This document shows, piece by piece, positions 17,522 through 26,886 of a DNA stretch of 64,000 nt. The position numbers and the translations under genes were made by a program. The notes below the pieces were generated by a model. That model saw only the letters and a list, made by a program, of their open reading frames with translations, ran no database searches and was not told the origin of the DNA. The stretch's first letter is position 1. Each line of letters opens with the position of its first letter. Origin of the DNA: Flavobacteriales bacterium UBA852 (GTDB taxonomy: Bacteria; Bacteroidota; Bacteroidia; Flavobacteriales_E; Vicingaceae); NCBI GenBank assembly GCA_002295925.1, contig DBGO01000016.1, positions 130,248 to 194,247 of the forward strand, read 5' to 3'.

Positions 17522-18802
17522 TTAGCTGTGGGTTAACATTTCCCACAGCTCTTTATAATCCCACAAACCGTGATACCAACATTGATCGAAATGATAGGTA
17601 CCGTTTATCGATAAATAAATGAGTAAGGTAAACAATAATCCTACACTTATTTTTACATAATAGTTTTTCTTTAAAACGGTTTGAATAAAATAACCCATCC
17701 CTACACTGAAAACCGTTAAAAATTCAACCATGGTACGCATACCATAGCCGCAACCGAAATTCCAACTCCACCAACTTGACATTAGGTATGACAATGCGAA
17801 AAAATAGAATAAGAGCGATAATGCCAATTTTCGGTTTTGTTTTACATATGATACAAGTCCGAATAGAATGAAAAACCAAAGCGGTGTATATGGAAATAAA
17901 CCGTTGTGCGTAGAAAACCAAAACTTTAACAGCTGTGGGTGTAAGAAATCAAACCCCTCTCCTTCGTAAGAATCCATTATAAACTTTCCGCTTAAATATT
18001 TCCAATATAAAAATTGAGGCAACATCACTATAAAAACTGTAAACGCCGCCGCAAACAATCCTAAAATATTTTTCTTGATATTTTCAATATTAAATGTTGA
18101 ATTAAAAAACAGTACTATCGGAAAAAACAACACATTTATTGGTCTGACGGCAAGAATTAATCCGGAAAATACGCCTAATAAAATCCATCGTTTTATGTTT
18201 GTTTTGCTAAAATCGGTTTTACTGAAATAATATAGAAATGCGCTAAACAGAAAAAACGAGTAAATATGCGACATACCGGTTTCGTCAATAGCGTAATAAA
18301 AGGCATTTGTACCAATCAATAAAATAAATGCCGTGAGCAAAGCAACTTTTTTCTCAAACCACTGACGAAGAAATAAATACAGAAAAATAAAACCTAAAAA
18401 AGCATATGTTACACCAGCTACATCTATCATACGATGGTAATAAACAGAGAAACCATCGGCTTTTTCAGGTGCAAACAGCTTGACACCGAAATGTGTAGCA
18501 AGAAAAAAGGGTAATTGCATTATAGCTATCCCAACCGGATATTTTGTGCTAATCTTCCATCCTTCTTCAATTTTAAACCCATAACCGGTTTTATCCGAAA
18601 TACTGTCAGGCAATGCTGCTCCATTCCAATTATATATAAATGTTGCAGGTAAATAAACGTAATAACCGGCTTTGTCTGCCCAAATTTCAGCATGGTAGTT
18701 AAAAATACCCGATTTGCTGTGCTTGTTAAATGTCAAAAAGATAAGCAGTCCGTAAAACAGAAAAAGTAAAATATTTCGTTTTTTAAAAAGAATACCTGTC
18801 AT
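17522..18802 (-). CDS. GT-C-type integral membrane glycosyltransferase (putative)
   Basis: 426 aa with about ten hydrophobic helices. An extracytoplasmic loop after the first helix contains HAEIWADKAGYYVYLPA, in the place where GT-C enzymes keep their acidic catalytic motif. This is the layout of polyprenol-phosphate-sugar-dependent mannosyl/glucosyl transferases and related Bacteroidota proteins. There are no partner genes that tell the acceptor. The gene converges on the AIM24-like gene with a six-base gap and no visible terminator between them. The family-level call is reasonable, the substrate is unknown. Confidence 0.65.
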   Translation of the reverse strand: MTGILFKKRNILLFLFYGLLIFLTFNKHSKSGIFNYHAEIWADKAGYYVYLPATFIYNWNGAALPDSISDKTGYGFKIEEGWKISTKYPVGIAIMQLPFFLATHFGVKLFAPEKADGFSVYYHRMIDVAGVTYAFLGFIFLYLFLRQWFEKKVALLTAFILLIGTNAFYYAIDETGMSHIYSFFLFSAFLYYFSKTDFSKTNIKRWILLGVFSGLILAVRPINVLFFPIVLFFNSTFNIENIKKNILGLFAAAFTVFIVMLPQFLYWKYLSGKFIMDSYEGEGFDFLHPQLLKFWFSTHNGLFPYTPLWFFILFGLVSYVKQNRKLALSLLFYFFALSYLMSSWWSWNFGCGYGMRTMVEFLTVFSVGMGYFIQTVLKKNYYVKISVGLLFTLLIYLSINGTYHFDQCWYHGLWDYKELWEMLTHS

Positions 18803-18889
18803 AAATACAAAGATGTATAATTATCTGATTTTATCAGGAATATTCATCAAAAATAATTTTTAAATGAAAATAAAATTAGTTAATTTCGC

Positions 18890-18965
18890 AACAGTCTGAA
18901 AAACGGGTATCTTAGCAGAATTGTAGGCGTTGGCAAGAGTATTTATCCAAGCATATTCAGACCTC
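18890..18965 (+). promoter_or_regulatory. possible structured 5' leader of the aconitase gene
   Basis: A perfect 7 bp inverted repeat, GTCTGAA (18894-18900) and TTCAGAC (18956-18962), closes a 55-base interior with further short complementarity (TTGG/CCAA). A promoter-like TAATTTCG lies just before the left arm (18881-18888), so a transcript could begin close to the stem. The aconitase ATG is at 19002. I do not recognise a known RNA family. Confidence 0.35.
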
Positions 18966-19001
18966 TTAATTTGCATTTATTAACTTAAAAATTATATAAG
19001 T

Positions 19002-21272
19002 ATGGCTTTCGACATCGAAATGATTAAAGCGGTATATGCACGGTATCCCGAGCGTATAGAAGCCGCAAGAAAAGTAGTAAACCGTCCGCTTACGTTGGCA
19101 GAAAAAATTCTTTACACTCACTTGTGGGAAGGAAACGCCACAAAAGCGTATGAACGCGGAAAAGATTATGTAGATTTTGCTCCCGACCGAGTGGCAATGC
19201 AAGATGCTACGGCTCAAATGGCGTTATTGCAGTTTATGATGGCAGGTAAAGATAAAGTTGCTGTTCCATCAACTGTTCATTGCGATCACCTTATTCAAGC
19301 TCGTATTGGTGCAGATAAAGATTTACAAGAAGCATTAAATAAAAATAATGAAGTATTTAACTTTTTAGAGTCAGTTTCTAATAAATATGGCATTGGTTTT
19401 TGGAAACCGGGCGCAGGAATTATTCACCAAGTAGTATTAGAAAATTATGCTTTTCCGGGTGGAATGATGATTGGAACCGATTCGCATACGGTTAATGCCG
19501 GTGGTTTGGGTATGGTTGCTATTGGTGTTGGTGGCGCTGATGCTGTTGATGTAATGGCCGGAATGCCTTGGGAACTTAAATGGCCTAAATTAATTGGTGT
19601 TAAATTAACCGGGAAATTAAACGGTTGGACAGCGCCAAAAGATGTAATCTTAAAAGTTGCCGGAATCCTTACCGTAAAAGGTGGAACCGGAGCAATTATT
19701 GAATATTTTGGAGAAGGTGCTCGTTCGCTTTCGGCTACCGGTAAAGGTACCATTTGTAACATGGGTGCCGAAGTTGGTGCAACAACATCAACTTTTGGTT
19801 ATGACGAAGCAATGGAGCGTTATTTACGCGCAACCGGACGTGATGATGTAGCAGATGCTGCTAACAAAGTTAAAGAACATTTAACTGCTGACCCTGAAGT
19901 TTATGAGAATCCTGAAAAATACTTTGACCAATTAATAGAAATTAATCTTTCGGAATTGGAGCCACATTTAAATGGACCATTTTCTCCGGATATAGCCACT
20001 CCTATTTCCGAAATGCACAATAAAGCAACAGAAAACGATTGGCCACTTGAAGTAGAATGGGGATTGATTGGTTCTTGTACCAACTCATCTTACGAAGATT
20101 TATCACGTGCGGCTTCTATTGCCAAACAAGCCATTGATAAAGGTCTAAAAACCAAAGCCGAGTTCGGAATTAACCCGGGTTCTGAACAAGTGCGATATAC
20201 AGCAGAGCGTGATGGTTTATTGCAAATATTCGAAGATTTGAACGCTCGAATTTTCACAAATGCTTGCGGTCCATGTATCGGACAATGGGCACGTGAAGAT
20301 CATAAAGATGAAAAAAATACCATTGTACATTCGTTTAACCGAAACTTTGCTAAACGAGCCGACGGAAATCCTAAAACGCATGCTTTTGTAGCATCGCCCG
20401 AAATGGTTGCCGCATTAGCCATTTCAGGACGATTGGATTTCAACCCAATTACCGATACGTTGTTAAATGAAAACGGTGAAGAAGTAAAACTTGATCCGCC
20501 AAAAGGCGACGAATTACCTAAAAAAGGATTTGCTGTTGAAGACTTAGGTTATCAAGCTCCGGCAGAAGACGGTAGAAATATCGAAATAAAAGTAGATCCT
20601 AATTCTGAGCGTTTGCAATTGCTTACCCCCTTCCCTGCCTGGGACGGTAAAAATATTACGGGTGCTAAACTGTTAATCAAAGCAAAAGGTAAGTGTACTA
20701 CCGACCATATTTCTATGGCGGGACCATGGTTACGATACCGAGGACATTTGGACAATATTTCAAACAACACATTAACAGGAGCAATTAATGCATTTAATGG
20801 CGAAGCGGGAATTGTTAAAAATCAATTGACCGGAGAATATGAAGAAGTGCCAAAAGTTGCTCGTGCATACAAGGCGCAAGGCATACCTTCTGTTGTAGTG
20901 GGTGACCACAACTATGGAGAAGGTTCTTCTCGTGAACATGCAGCTATGCAACCTCGTCATTTGGGCGTGCGTGCTGTTATAGCCAAATCTTTTGCCCGAA
21001 TCCATGAAACAAACCTTAAAAAACAAGGTATGTTGGCGTTAACTTTTGCCAATGAAGCCGATTATGATAAAATTCAAGAGGACGATACTTTTAACTTCTT
21101 GGATTTAGATCAATTTGCTCCCGGCAAACCAATACATGTAGAAGTTGTTCATAAAGACGGTTCAAAAGATGTGATTGAATTAAACCACACATACAACGAC
21201 CAGCAAATTGAATGGTTTAAAGCCGGTTCGGCATTAAATTTAATTCGCCAACAACAAGGTGTAAATGCTTAA
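19002..21272 (+). CDS. aconitate hydratase, mitochondrial type
   Basis: Interconverts citrate and isocitrate in the TCA cycle with a [4Fe-4S] cluster. 756 aa, as in the mitochondrial-type aconitases common in Bacteroidota. Cluster ligands are Cys359 (GSCTNSS), Cys422 and Cys425 (ACGPCIGQW). The substrate loop GTDSHTVNAGGLG is near 158-170. The C-terminal swivel domain carries GEGSSREHAAMQPRHLG. It stands alone with a roughly 100-base leader that has an inverted repeat, and ends in a strong terminator at 21292. The assignment is secure. Confidence 0.96.
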   Translation: MAFDIEMIKAVYARYPERIEAARKVVNRPLTLAEKILYTHLWEGNATKAYERGKDYVDFAPDRVAMQDATAQMALLQFMMAGKDKVAVPSTVHCDHLIQARIGADKDLQEALNKNNEVFNFLESVSNKYGIGFWKPGAGIIHQVVLENYAFPGGMMIGTDSHTVNAGGLGMVAIGVGGADAVDVMAGMPWELKWPKLIGVKLTGKLNGWTAPKDVILKVAGILTVKGGTGAIIEYFGEGARSLSATGKGTICNMGAEVGATTSTFGYDEAMERYLRATGRDDVADAANKVKEHLTADPEVYENPEKYFDQLIEINLSELEPHLNGPFSPDIATPISEMHNKATENDWPLEVEWGLIGSCTNSSYEDLSRAASIAKQAIDKGLKTKAEFGINPGSEQVRYTAERDGLLQIFEDLNARIFTNACGPCIGQWAREDHKDEKNTIVHSFNRNFAKRADGNPKTHAFVASPEMVAALAISGRLDFNPITDTLLNENGEEVKLDPPKGDELPKKGFAVEDLGYQAPAEDGRNIEIKVDPNSERLQLLTPFPAWDGKNITGAKLLIKAKGKCTTDHISMAGPWLRYRGHLDNISNNTLTGAINAFNGEAGIVKNQLTGEYEEVPKVARAYKAQGIPSVVVGDHNYGEGSSREHAAMQPRHLGVRAVIAKSFARIHETNLKKQGMLALTFANEADYDKIQEDDTFNFLDLDQFAPGKPIHVEVVHKDGSKDVIELNHTYNDQQIEWFKAGSALNLIRQQQGVNA

Positions 21273-21291
21273 CCTTAGTAACAATAATGTT

Positions 21292-21319
21292 AAAAGGGCT
21301 CCAAATGGAGCCCTTTTTT
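21292..21319. terminator. bidirectional terminator, aconitase / tlpA-like gene
   Basis: Stem AAGGGCTCC/GGAGCCCTT with an AAAT loop, followed on the plus strand by a T run and on the minus strand by TTTTAACATT. It sits between two convergent genes and can serve both. Confidence 0.9.
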
Positions 21320-21358
21320 AATGGATTAAAATACTTACATGTATAAAAAACTGATTGA

Positions 21359-22834
21359 CTACTCTCCTTTCAATGCTTTTATTTTTAGCTCATAAAAATA
21401 TTTCTCAATGTTCACATCGTTGGGACGTTCGGCATTACCCACCGGTCTGCCGGCAGGTGCCTGCAATATTTTCCCTTCATCATCTATAAAAATATATTTG
21501 GGAACGGTAATTACTTCGTAATCTTCCAAAACATCCGAATTATCGGAATAATGCAAAAAAGTCCACGTATAACCGGGATTATCTTTCAAAAATTCTTTCA
21601 TATCCTCAATATAACCGTCTGTAGCAATACTGATAAACTCAACAACACCTTTATATTTTGGATATTGCATTTCCATTATTTTCATTTCTTTAAGTGAAGG
21701 AATACTCCACGAAGCATAAAAATTGATATAAACATGTTTTCCTCTGAAATCGCTTAGTGATACTTTATTGCCGTTAACATCGGTAAGAGTAAATTCGGGG
21801 GCAGGATTACCCTTTTTCAATCGGTTTAATTGTTCAATTTTCAATAACAAATTATGGGCAATTTGTCTGTTCTGACGGTTCACTCCTTTCTTTTCGATTT
21901 GATGAATAATTTTCAAAATATTTTTACGGACAAACCATTTATTGTTTTTCACTTCACGTAAACCGTTTAGAATAAACAACTCAGCCAAAGTGTCATTTTT
22001 GTATGCAGGCAATTTTTGAACTACTGTTTTTAACGAATCATAACTGGCATATTTGTTTATGGCATCGTGCATCGGATAACCTTTGAGCGAAGTGGCTAAG
22101 GTTAAAAACTCATCCTTAAAAAAATCTTTAAAAAACTCCATATATTGTGGGTTTTCATAATCTACCCTTTTGTTTTGCAGGTATTCTTTAAATACTTGTG
22201 CTTTATGCCTTTTTGGGTCGAATTTTACGGTATAAGCATTATAAGACACGTCCATTGCGGCTTCCAAGTTGGCAATGGAATAAATGATGTATCGTTTTAC
22301 AAATGAATTGTCTATTGATTTTAGTTTTTCGTACCAATGCTTTTTATATTTTTCAATCAGCGGTATAATTTCTTCGGGCGAACGTCCGGTAAAAGTTGCT
22401 TTGTGTTTATATACAAAGTCTTCGTATTGCATATTGTATTTTGCAATTTGATAATTGATGTCTTTGGGGTTTGGAAACTTAAATTTAAGGGTTAAAAAAC
22501 GGTCGTAAATACGTCCTTTGTTCAATTCTTCATTGTAAGATAAAATAATATCGTACACTTTTCCGGGCTCCATAAATATTTTGGCCGTTTTATCCTGAAT
22601 TTTTATAATTACTTGTGTAATTTGTTGTAAATCAAAGGTCGTGCTAAATGTTTCGTCGGAAGAAATTTTTTCTTTTAAAATTCTGGTTTGATGTTTCGTC
22701 AGATAATCATCTACCACATAAATTTTTATTTCATTATAGGCAAAATCTTTTGCAATACCTTTGATTGTTGTGGATATGGCATTGGCATAAAAAGACAAAC
22801 AAGTGAAAAGAAATAAGAATACACTGTTGCGCAT
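21359..22834 (-). CDS. TlpA/AhpC-like exported protein lacking the CxxC motif
   Basis: 491 aa with a signal peptide (cleavage near residue 19). Residues 20-335 are an N-terminal domain with DUF4369-like strands followed by helices. Residues about 342-485 form a thioredoxin/TlpA fold: GNPAPEFTLTDVNGNKVSLS, then FYASWSIPS where FWASWCGPC is expected. So Ser377 and Ser380 replace both redox cysteines. Disulfide chemistry is therefore unlikely; a binding or structural role is more probable. Starts five bases after coaD ends, in a five-gene minus-strand set. Confidence 0.82.
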   Translation of the reverse strand: MRNSVFLFLFTCLSFYANAISTTIKGIAKDFAYNEIKIYVVDDYLTKHQTRILKEKISSDETFSTTFDLQQITQVIIKIQDKTAKIFMEPGKVYDIILSYNEELNKGRIYDRFLTLKFKFPNPKDINYQIAKYNMQYEDFVYKHKATFTGRSPEEIIPLIEKYKKHWYEKLKSIDNSFVKRYIIYSIANLEAAMDVSYNAYTVKFDPKRHKAQVFKEYLQNKRVDYENPQYMEFFKDFFKDEFLTLATSLKGYPMHDAINKYASYDSLKTVVQKLPAYKNDTLAELFILNGLREVKNNKWFVRKNILKIIHQIEKKGVNRQNRQIAHNLLLKIEQLNRLKKGNPAPEFTLTDVNGNKVSLSDFRGKHVYINFYASWSIPSLKEMKIMEMQYPKYKGVVEFISIATDGYIEDMKEFLKDNPGYTWTFLHYSDNSDVLEDYEVITVPKYIFIDDEGKILQAPAGRPVGNAERPNDVNIEKYFYELKIKALKGE

Positions 22835-22839
22835 AGATA

Positions 22840-23295
22840 CTAAGGTTTTACGGCTTTGGGAACAAATTTACTGATATCTCCACCGTGTTTTATAATATCA
22901 CGCACAATTGATGCATTTATTGCCGACAGCGCCGGGTCGGTTATTAAATAAATGGTTTCAACGCTGTTTTCCAGTTCACGATTCATTTGCCCGATGCTTT
23001 TCTCAAATTCAAAATCTTTGGTATCTCGCAAACCGCGAATAATGTATTGCGCATTGATTTCTTGGCAAAACTTTACAGTTAAATCGCTGTAAAAAGAAAC
23101 GCTGATTTTTGGATAGTCTTTAAAAGTCTCCTCTATCCAGCGGCGGCGTTGCTCTACACTAAACATATTTTGTTTGGTAGAGTTGGTTCCGATACCTATA
23201 ACAATTTCATCAAACAAATCGTAAGCACGTTTGATAATATCTACGTGCCCAAGAGTTATCGGATCAAAAGAGCCGGGAAATAAAGCTTTTTTCAT
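22840..23295 (-). CDS. coaD: phosphopantetheine adenylyltransferase
   Basis: Penultimate step of coenzyme A synthesis: transfers AMP from ATP to 4'-phosphopantetheine. 151 aa, slightly short but within family range. The nucleotidyl-transferase loop PGSFDPITLGHVDII shows the TxGH motif at the N-terminus, and QRRRWIEETF follows. The NASIVRDIIKHGGDIS segment near the C-terminus carries the second ATP-binding region. Nine bases separate it from rsmD, the pairing known in many bacteria. The assignment is secure. Confidence 0.95.
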   Translation of the reverse strand: MKKALFPGSFDPITLGHVDIIKRAYDLFDEIVIGIGTNSTKQNMFSVEQRRRWIEETFKDYPKISVSFYSDLTVKFCQEINAQYIIRGLRDTKDFEFEKSIGQMNRELENSVETIYLITDPALSAINASIVRDIIKHGGDISKFVPKAVKP

Positions 23296-23304
23296 ATAAT
23301 AAAT

Positions 23305-23838
23305 TTACTGAAAGATACTAAAATTCACATTGCCGTAATTACGCATTTCTTTAAAATGTGTTAAATGCGACAAATCGGTTTGCTTGCCGTGTTCTATTAT
23401 CATTATACCGTCTTCATTCAACAAATGATGTTCAAAAACTAATTCGGGTATTTGAGCAATGTTTTTTAAATCGTATGGTGGGTCGGCAAAAATAATATCA
23501 AAACTTTGCTTCAATTTTGGCAATTTGCTAAATACATCGCCAAGCAAAATAGTTGTTTTTTCTTCTTCACCCAATTCTTTAACAGTTTGTTTAATAAAAC
23601 CGGTGCAACCGTAATTCTTATCAATAGCCACCGCGTTTTTCACATCGCGACTTAAAAATTCGTACAACATATTCCCTGTTCCGCTAAATAAATCCAATAC
23701 GGAACTTGTGGAAAAATCCACTTGGTTGGATAATATGTTAAACAGCGCTTCTTTGGCTCTGTCTGTAGTAGGACGAACAGGCAATTTTTTGGGTGCTGTA
23801 AATCTTCTTCCCTTGTATTTGCCGGATATTATTCGCAT
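23305..23838 (-). CDS. rsmD: 16S rRNA (guanine966-N2)-methyltransferase
   Basis: 177 aa SAM-dependent methyltransferase. It opens MRIISGKYKGRRF with the basic RNA-binding start, then RPTTDRAKEALFNIL. The SAM motif I is LDLFSGTGNM and the catalytic motif IV is ADPPYD. The start codon overlaps the end of the DUF3822 gene by ten bases, so the genes are probably cotranscribed and coupled. The assignment is secure. Confidence 0.94.
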   Translation of the reverse strand: MRIISGKYKGRRFTAPKKLPVRPTTDRAKEALFNILSNQVDFSTSSVLDLFSGTGNMLYEFLSRDVKNAVAIDKNYGCTGFIKQTVKELGEEEKTTILLGDVFSKLPKLKQSFDIIFADPPYDLKNIAQIPELVFEHHLLNEDGIMIIEHGKQTDLSHLTHFKEMRNYGNVNFSIFQ

Positions 23839-24617
23839 AATAAATACAAAATTGCCGGTAATAATCGATGATGTGTGCTTTGGGGTAACTCTTCGGGAAA
23901 ATGAATATTGGATACTTTGGTAGTTAAGGATTCATTTTTGAAATATTGTTTTATCAGCTTGTGAATTGCCGAATCAATTTCAAAATCTCCAAAATAATAA
24001 AGTGTTTCTTTTTCATTGTCAAACTCCAACTGTTCGAGTGTAAACAACAAATAATAAATAAAATCTTCGGATGTTTGGTATTCAAAAGAATTGACAAACG
24101 ATAATCCTTTTACCGACTTTCTGACAATGACAAAATAATCGTAAGAAATATACACGAGCGTTACTTCTTCTTTATCATCAACATTTATATATTCGAGAAT
24201 ACCTTCAAGCAAATGCCCGTTTATATTAGAGCTATTTTCAAATAAAAGCATATGTCCGGCATTGAAGACTTCTTTTGCCGTAACCGCCCCCTCGGTTTGC
24301 GAAAAATTAAAACCGAAAATCTTTTGCTCCTCTCCTTTTGTAAATAATGATTTGGGTATGAGTACTGTTTTATGATGGTCTTCCAATCTTTTTATTGCTA
24401 CATTCTCACTTTTTAGATTTATGCCTTTCAAAAAGTCAATCAATTCCTTTTCGGATATATTCCCTTCATAATTGGCATAAGCCGAAAGTACATTATTAGC
24501 CGTATTGACTATAATAATATCGGTTGCCGATGCAGACTTCTTCCATAAAAGAACAAAAGCAGAAGACGTGAAATCTTCTGCTTTGTTTATCCAATACTGT
24601 AAAGGTTGTTTAGCCAT
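23829..24617 (-). CDS. DUF3822 family protein
   Basis: 262 aa cytoplasmic protein that matches DUF3822, a Bacteroidota family usually found directly upstream of rsmD and coaD. The fold looks like the actin/hexokinase type with alternating strands such as SATDIIIVNTANNVLSAYANYEG. No catalytic motif can be pointed out. It starts five bases after the preceding gene and overlaps rsmD by ten bases. Function unknown; the link with rsmD/coaD is synteny only. Confidence 0.8.
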   Translation of the reverse strand: MAKQPLQYWINKAEDFTSSAFVLLWKKSASATDIIIVNTANNVLSAYANYEGNISEKELIDFLKGINLKSENVAIKRLEDHHKTVLIPKSLFTKGEEQKIFGFNFSQTEGAVTAKEVFNAGHMLLFENSSNINGHLLEGILEYINVDDKEEVTLVYISYDYFVIVRKSVKGLSFVNSFEYQTSEDFIYYLLFTLEQLEFDNEKETLYYFGDFEIDSAIHKLIKQYFKNESLTTKVSNIHFPEELPQSTHHRLLPAILYLLCE

Positions 24618-24622
24618 TCCGG

Positions 24623-25306
24623 TTATTCCCAGTTTCCGTTAAGTGTTGCTTCTTGCATCGAACCTACTTTTAATACTTCAGTGGTATCGATGTTTTTATT
24701 GGCAATATCCAACCCTCTATAAATATCGCCTAATGAAGCACTTACTTCAAATACTTTCACTTTTACTTTTCCGCTTTCAATTTCTCCTGCATCGATATTA
24801 AATTTCTTGCCGCCGCTAAAGGGTATGTAAGGCAACGAATCGACAATCATATCAAAGTTTTGCTTAAATAATGTATCACGAACAGGAATTAAGGTAGTAT
24901 CACGGGTAATTATGCCCAATTCAATGGCTTTGGCTTCTTGTCCCAATAATGAATCAGGCAAGTCGCCCACCGAATAAATTACCTGAATACTGTCGTTACG
25001 TAAGAAATTGGTTAATTGCTCAAAGTTTTTGGCATATTCACCTTTTCGCGATTTATACACAACTTGCGCTTCTCTTATTTGCTTTAATCGTTCCACAACA
25101 ATGGCTTTACGACGTTCGGTTTCTTCTCTAAATTTAATTTCGCTTTCTATACTGTCGTAAATTTTATATCCAACAAATGCATTTAATCCAATCAACACAA
25201 TATATGCGGATAATTTTGCAGCAGGCGAATTAAGAAAACGATACGATAAATATCCTAATCCTACTGATATTAATGCAATAATGATAAATAAAAGAAGTAA
25301 GCTCAT
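24623..25306 (-). CDS. conserved membrane-anchored protein, unknown function
   Basis: 227 aa. Two transmembrane helices at the N-terminus (about 2-20 and 32-50), then a charged helix EERRKAIVVERLKQIREAQ that looks like a short coiled coil, a YKSRKGEYAKNFEQL segment typical of pilin-like or type II secretion-like conserved proteins, and a beta-rich C-terminus. I do not recognise a named family. It heads the minus-strand set with DUF3822, rsmD, coaD and the TlpA-like gene and has an exact -7 promoter element upstream. Confidence 0.7.
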   Translation of the reverse strand: MSLLLLFIIIALISVGLGYLSYRFLNSPAAKLSAYIVLIGLNAFVGYKIYDSIESEIKFREETERRKAIVVERLKQIREAQVVYKSRKGEYAKNFEQLTNFLRNDSIQVIYSVGDLPDSLLGQEAKAIELGIITRDTTLIPVRDTLFKQNFDMIVDSLPYIPFSGGKKFNIDAGEIESGKVKVKVFEVSASLGDIYRGLDIANKNIDTTEVLKVGSMQEATLNGNWE

Positions 25307-25328
25307 ACTATATATTTTTTGCGTTGCA

Positions 25329-25336
25329 CAAATCTA
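25329..25336 (-). promoter_or_regulatory. -7 promoter element TAGATTTG
   Basis: Exact TAnnTTTG on the minus strand, ending 22 bases before the ATG at 25306 of the five-gene set. No TTG sits at the expected distance, so the -33 box is weak. Confidence 0.45.
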
Positions 25337-25446
25337 CAATTTTTTTATTCTTTTTACATTATAGTGAAAAAAAATTAAAAACAATTTTGAAATTCTATTT
25401 GCTAACAACTTGTAAAAAGTAATTTTATTGTTCGAATTACATAAAA

Positions 25447-26886
25447 TTGGACTGGAATACCAAAATAGCACAAGAACTGATAAAGGCATTACCTTTTGAG
25501 CCTAATGATGAACAACGTGAGTTAATCAATAAACTATCGGCATTTATTAAAGCATTTCGAACACCCGAAATTTTTGTTTTAAAAGGATATGCCGGAACAG
25601 GAAAAACATCGGTTATAGGTGCTTTGGTGAAAAGTTTGGGCAATTTCAACATAAAAACCTGTCTGCTTGCACCAACCGGAAGGGCGGCAAAGGTATTAAG
25701 CAAACACAGTGAAAAAACGGCTACAACCATTCATCGAGAGATTTATGTTCCCATTGTAAAAAGTGGCGGTTATCCCGGATTTTCATTAAAAGACAATAAG
25801 CGACGAAACACCCTTTTTATTGTTGATGAAGCATCGATGTTAGCTGCCGAAAACAACAGCATGAGCAATGAGTGGCAAGCTCAATCATTGCTGGATGATT
25901 TAATCGAGTATGTTTTTTCAGGCGATAATTGTAAACTGATTTTTATTGGCGACACGGCTCAATTGCCGCCGGTTGGCAGTTCGTTAAGTCCGGCATTAAA
26001 TCCCGAATTTTTAAAATCAACTTATTGGATGCCTGTTTTTTCTTTTGAATTAAAACAGGTTAGCCGCCAAGCACTCGATTCGGGTATTTTATTTAATGCT
26101 ACAGAATTAAGGCAAAACATCAACAATAACATTCCCGAATTTATATTGCATAATAATGATACCGATTTTGTTGCCATTACAGGGCAAGAATTGGAAGAGC
26201 GATTAAACGACACAATTCAACAATATGGAATAGACCAAAATTTGGTAATAACTTATTCTAACAAAAGAGCGAATTTATTTAACGAGCAAATCAGGCGCAG
26301 AATATTATGGTTTGAAAACCAAATTGATGCCGGCGATAAATTAATGGTGGTAAAAAACAATTATTTTTGGCTTCCCGAAGAGAGTGATATAGGGTTTATA
26401 GCTAATGGCGATACGCTTGAAGTTTTATCTACAGGAAGGTTTGAGGAATTGTACGGCTTACATTTTTTAAATTCGGAAGTAAGTATGATTGACTATTCAA
26501 ACGCACCCAATTTCGAAACAAAAATATTGCTTGACACACTTCATTTGGAAACGCCGTCATTACCACAAGCCGTGCATCACAAACTTTTTGAGTTAATATT
26601 GGATGATTACCAAGATATTCCGGAAAAAAGAAAGCGGCTTTCTATGGTAATGAAAAATCCGTATTACAATGCCCTTCAAGTAAAATTTGCTTATGCAGTA
26701 ACGTGCCACAAAGCGCAAGGCGGTCAGTGGGATGTTGTGTACATTGACCCGGGTTATCTGTCACCGGAAAAGATAGACGTGAATTATTTACGTTGGTTAT
26801 ATACTGCTGTTACGCGCGCTACAAAACAAGTGTTTTTGGTTAATTTCCCCAATGAATTGCTTGAAAACCCTGTAGAGTTTTGGTAA
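25447..26886 (+). CDS. RecD-like ATP-dependent DNA helicase
   Basis: 479 aa superfamily 1 helicase. Walker A is GYAGTGKTS near residue 47. The adenine/Ia region LLAPTGRAAKVLSKHSEKTATTIHR, motif II FIVDEASM, motif III FIGDTAQLPPVG, and the C-terminal UvrD-type motifs VTCHKAQGGQWDVVYI and YTAVTRATKQV follow in order. It is the short RecD-like type common in Bacteroidota, not a RecBCD subunit. The start is a TTG at 25447; I find no better ATG upstream in frame, and a later start would cut conserved sequence. Its stop overlaps the next ATG (TAATG). Confidence 0.87.
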   Translation: MDWNTKIAQELIKALPFEPNDEQRELINKLSAFIKAFRTPEIFVLKGYAGTGKTSVIGALVKSLGNFNIKTCLLAPTGRAAKVLSKHSEKTATTIHREIYVPIVKSGGYPGFSLKDNKRRNTLFIVDEASMLAAENNSMSNEWQAQSLLDDLIEYVFSGDNCKLIFIGDTAQLPPVGSSLSPALNPEFLKSTYWMPVFSFELKQVSRQALDSGILFNATELRQNINNNIPEFILHNNDTDFVAITGQELEERLNDTIQQYGIDQNLVITYSNKRANLFNEQIRRRILWFENQIDAGDKLMVVKNNYFWLPEESDIGFIANGDTLEVLSTGRFEELYGLHFLNSEVSMIDYSNAPNFETKILLDTLHLETPSLPQAVHHKLFELILDDYQDIPEKRKRLSMVMKNPYYNALQVKFAYAVTCHKAQGGQWDVVYIDPGYLSPEKIDVNYLRWLYTAVTRATKQVFLVNFPNELLENPVEFW

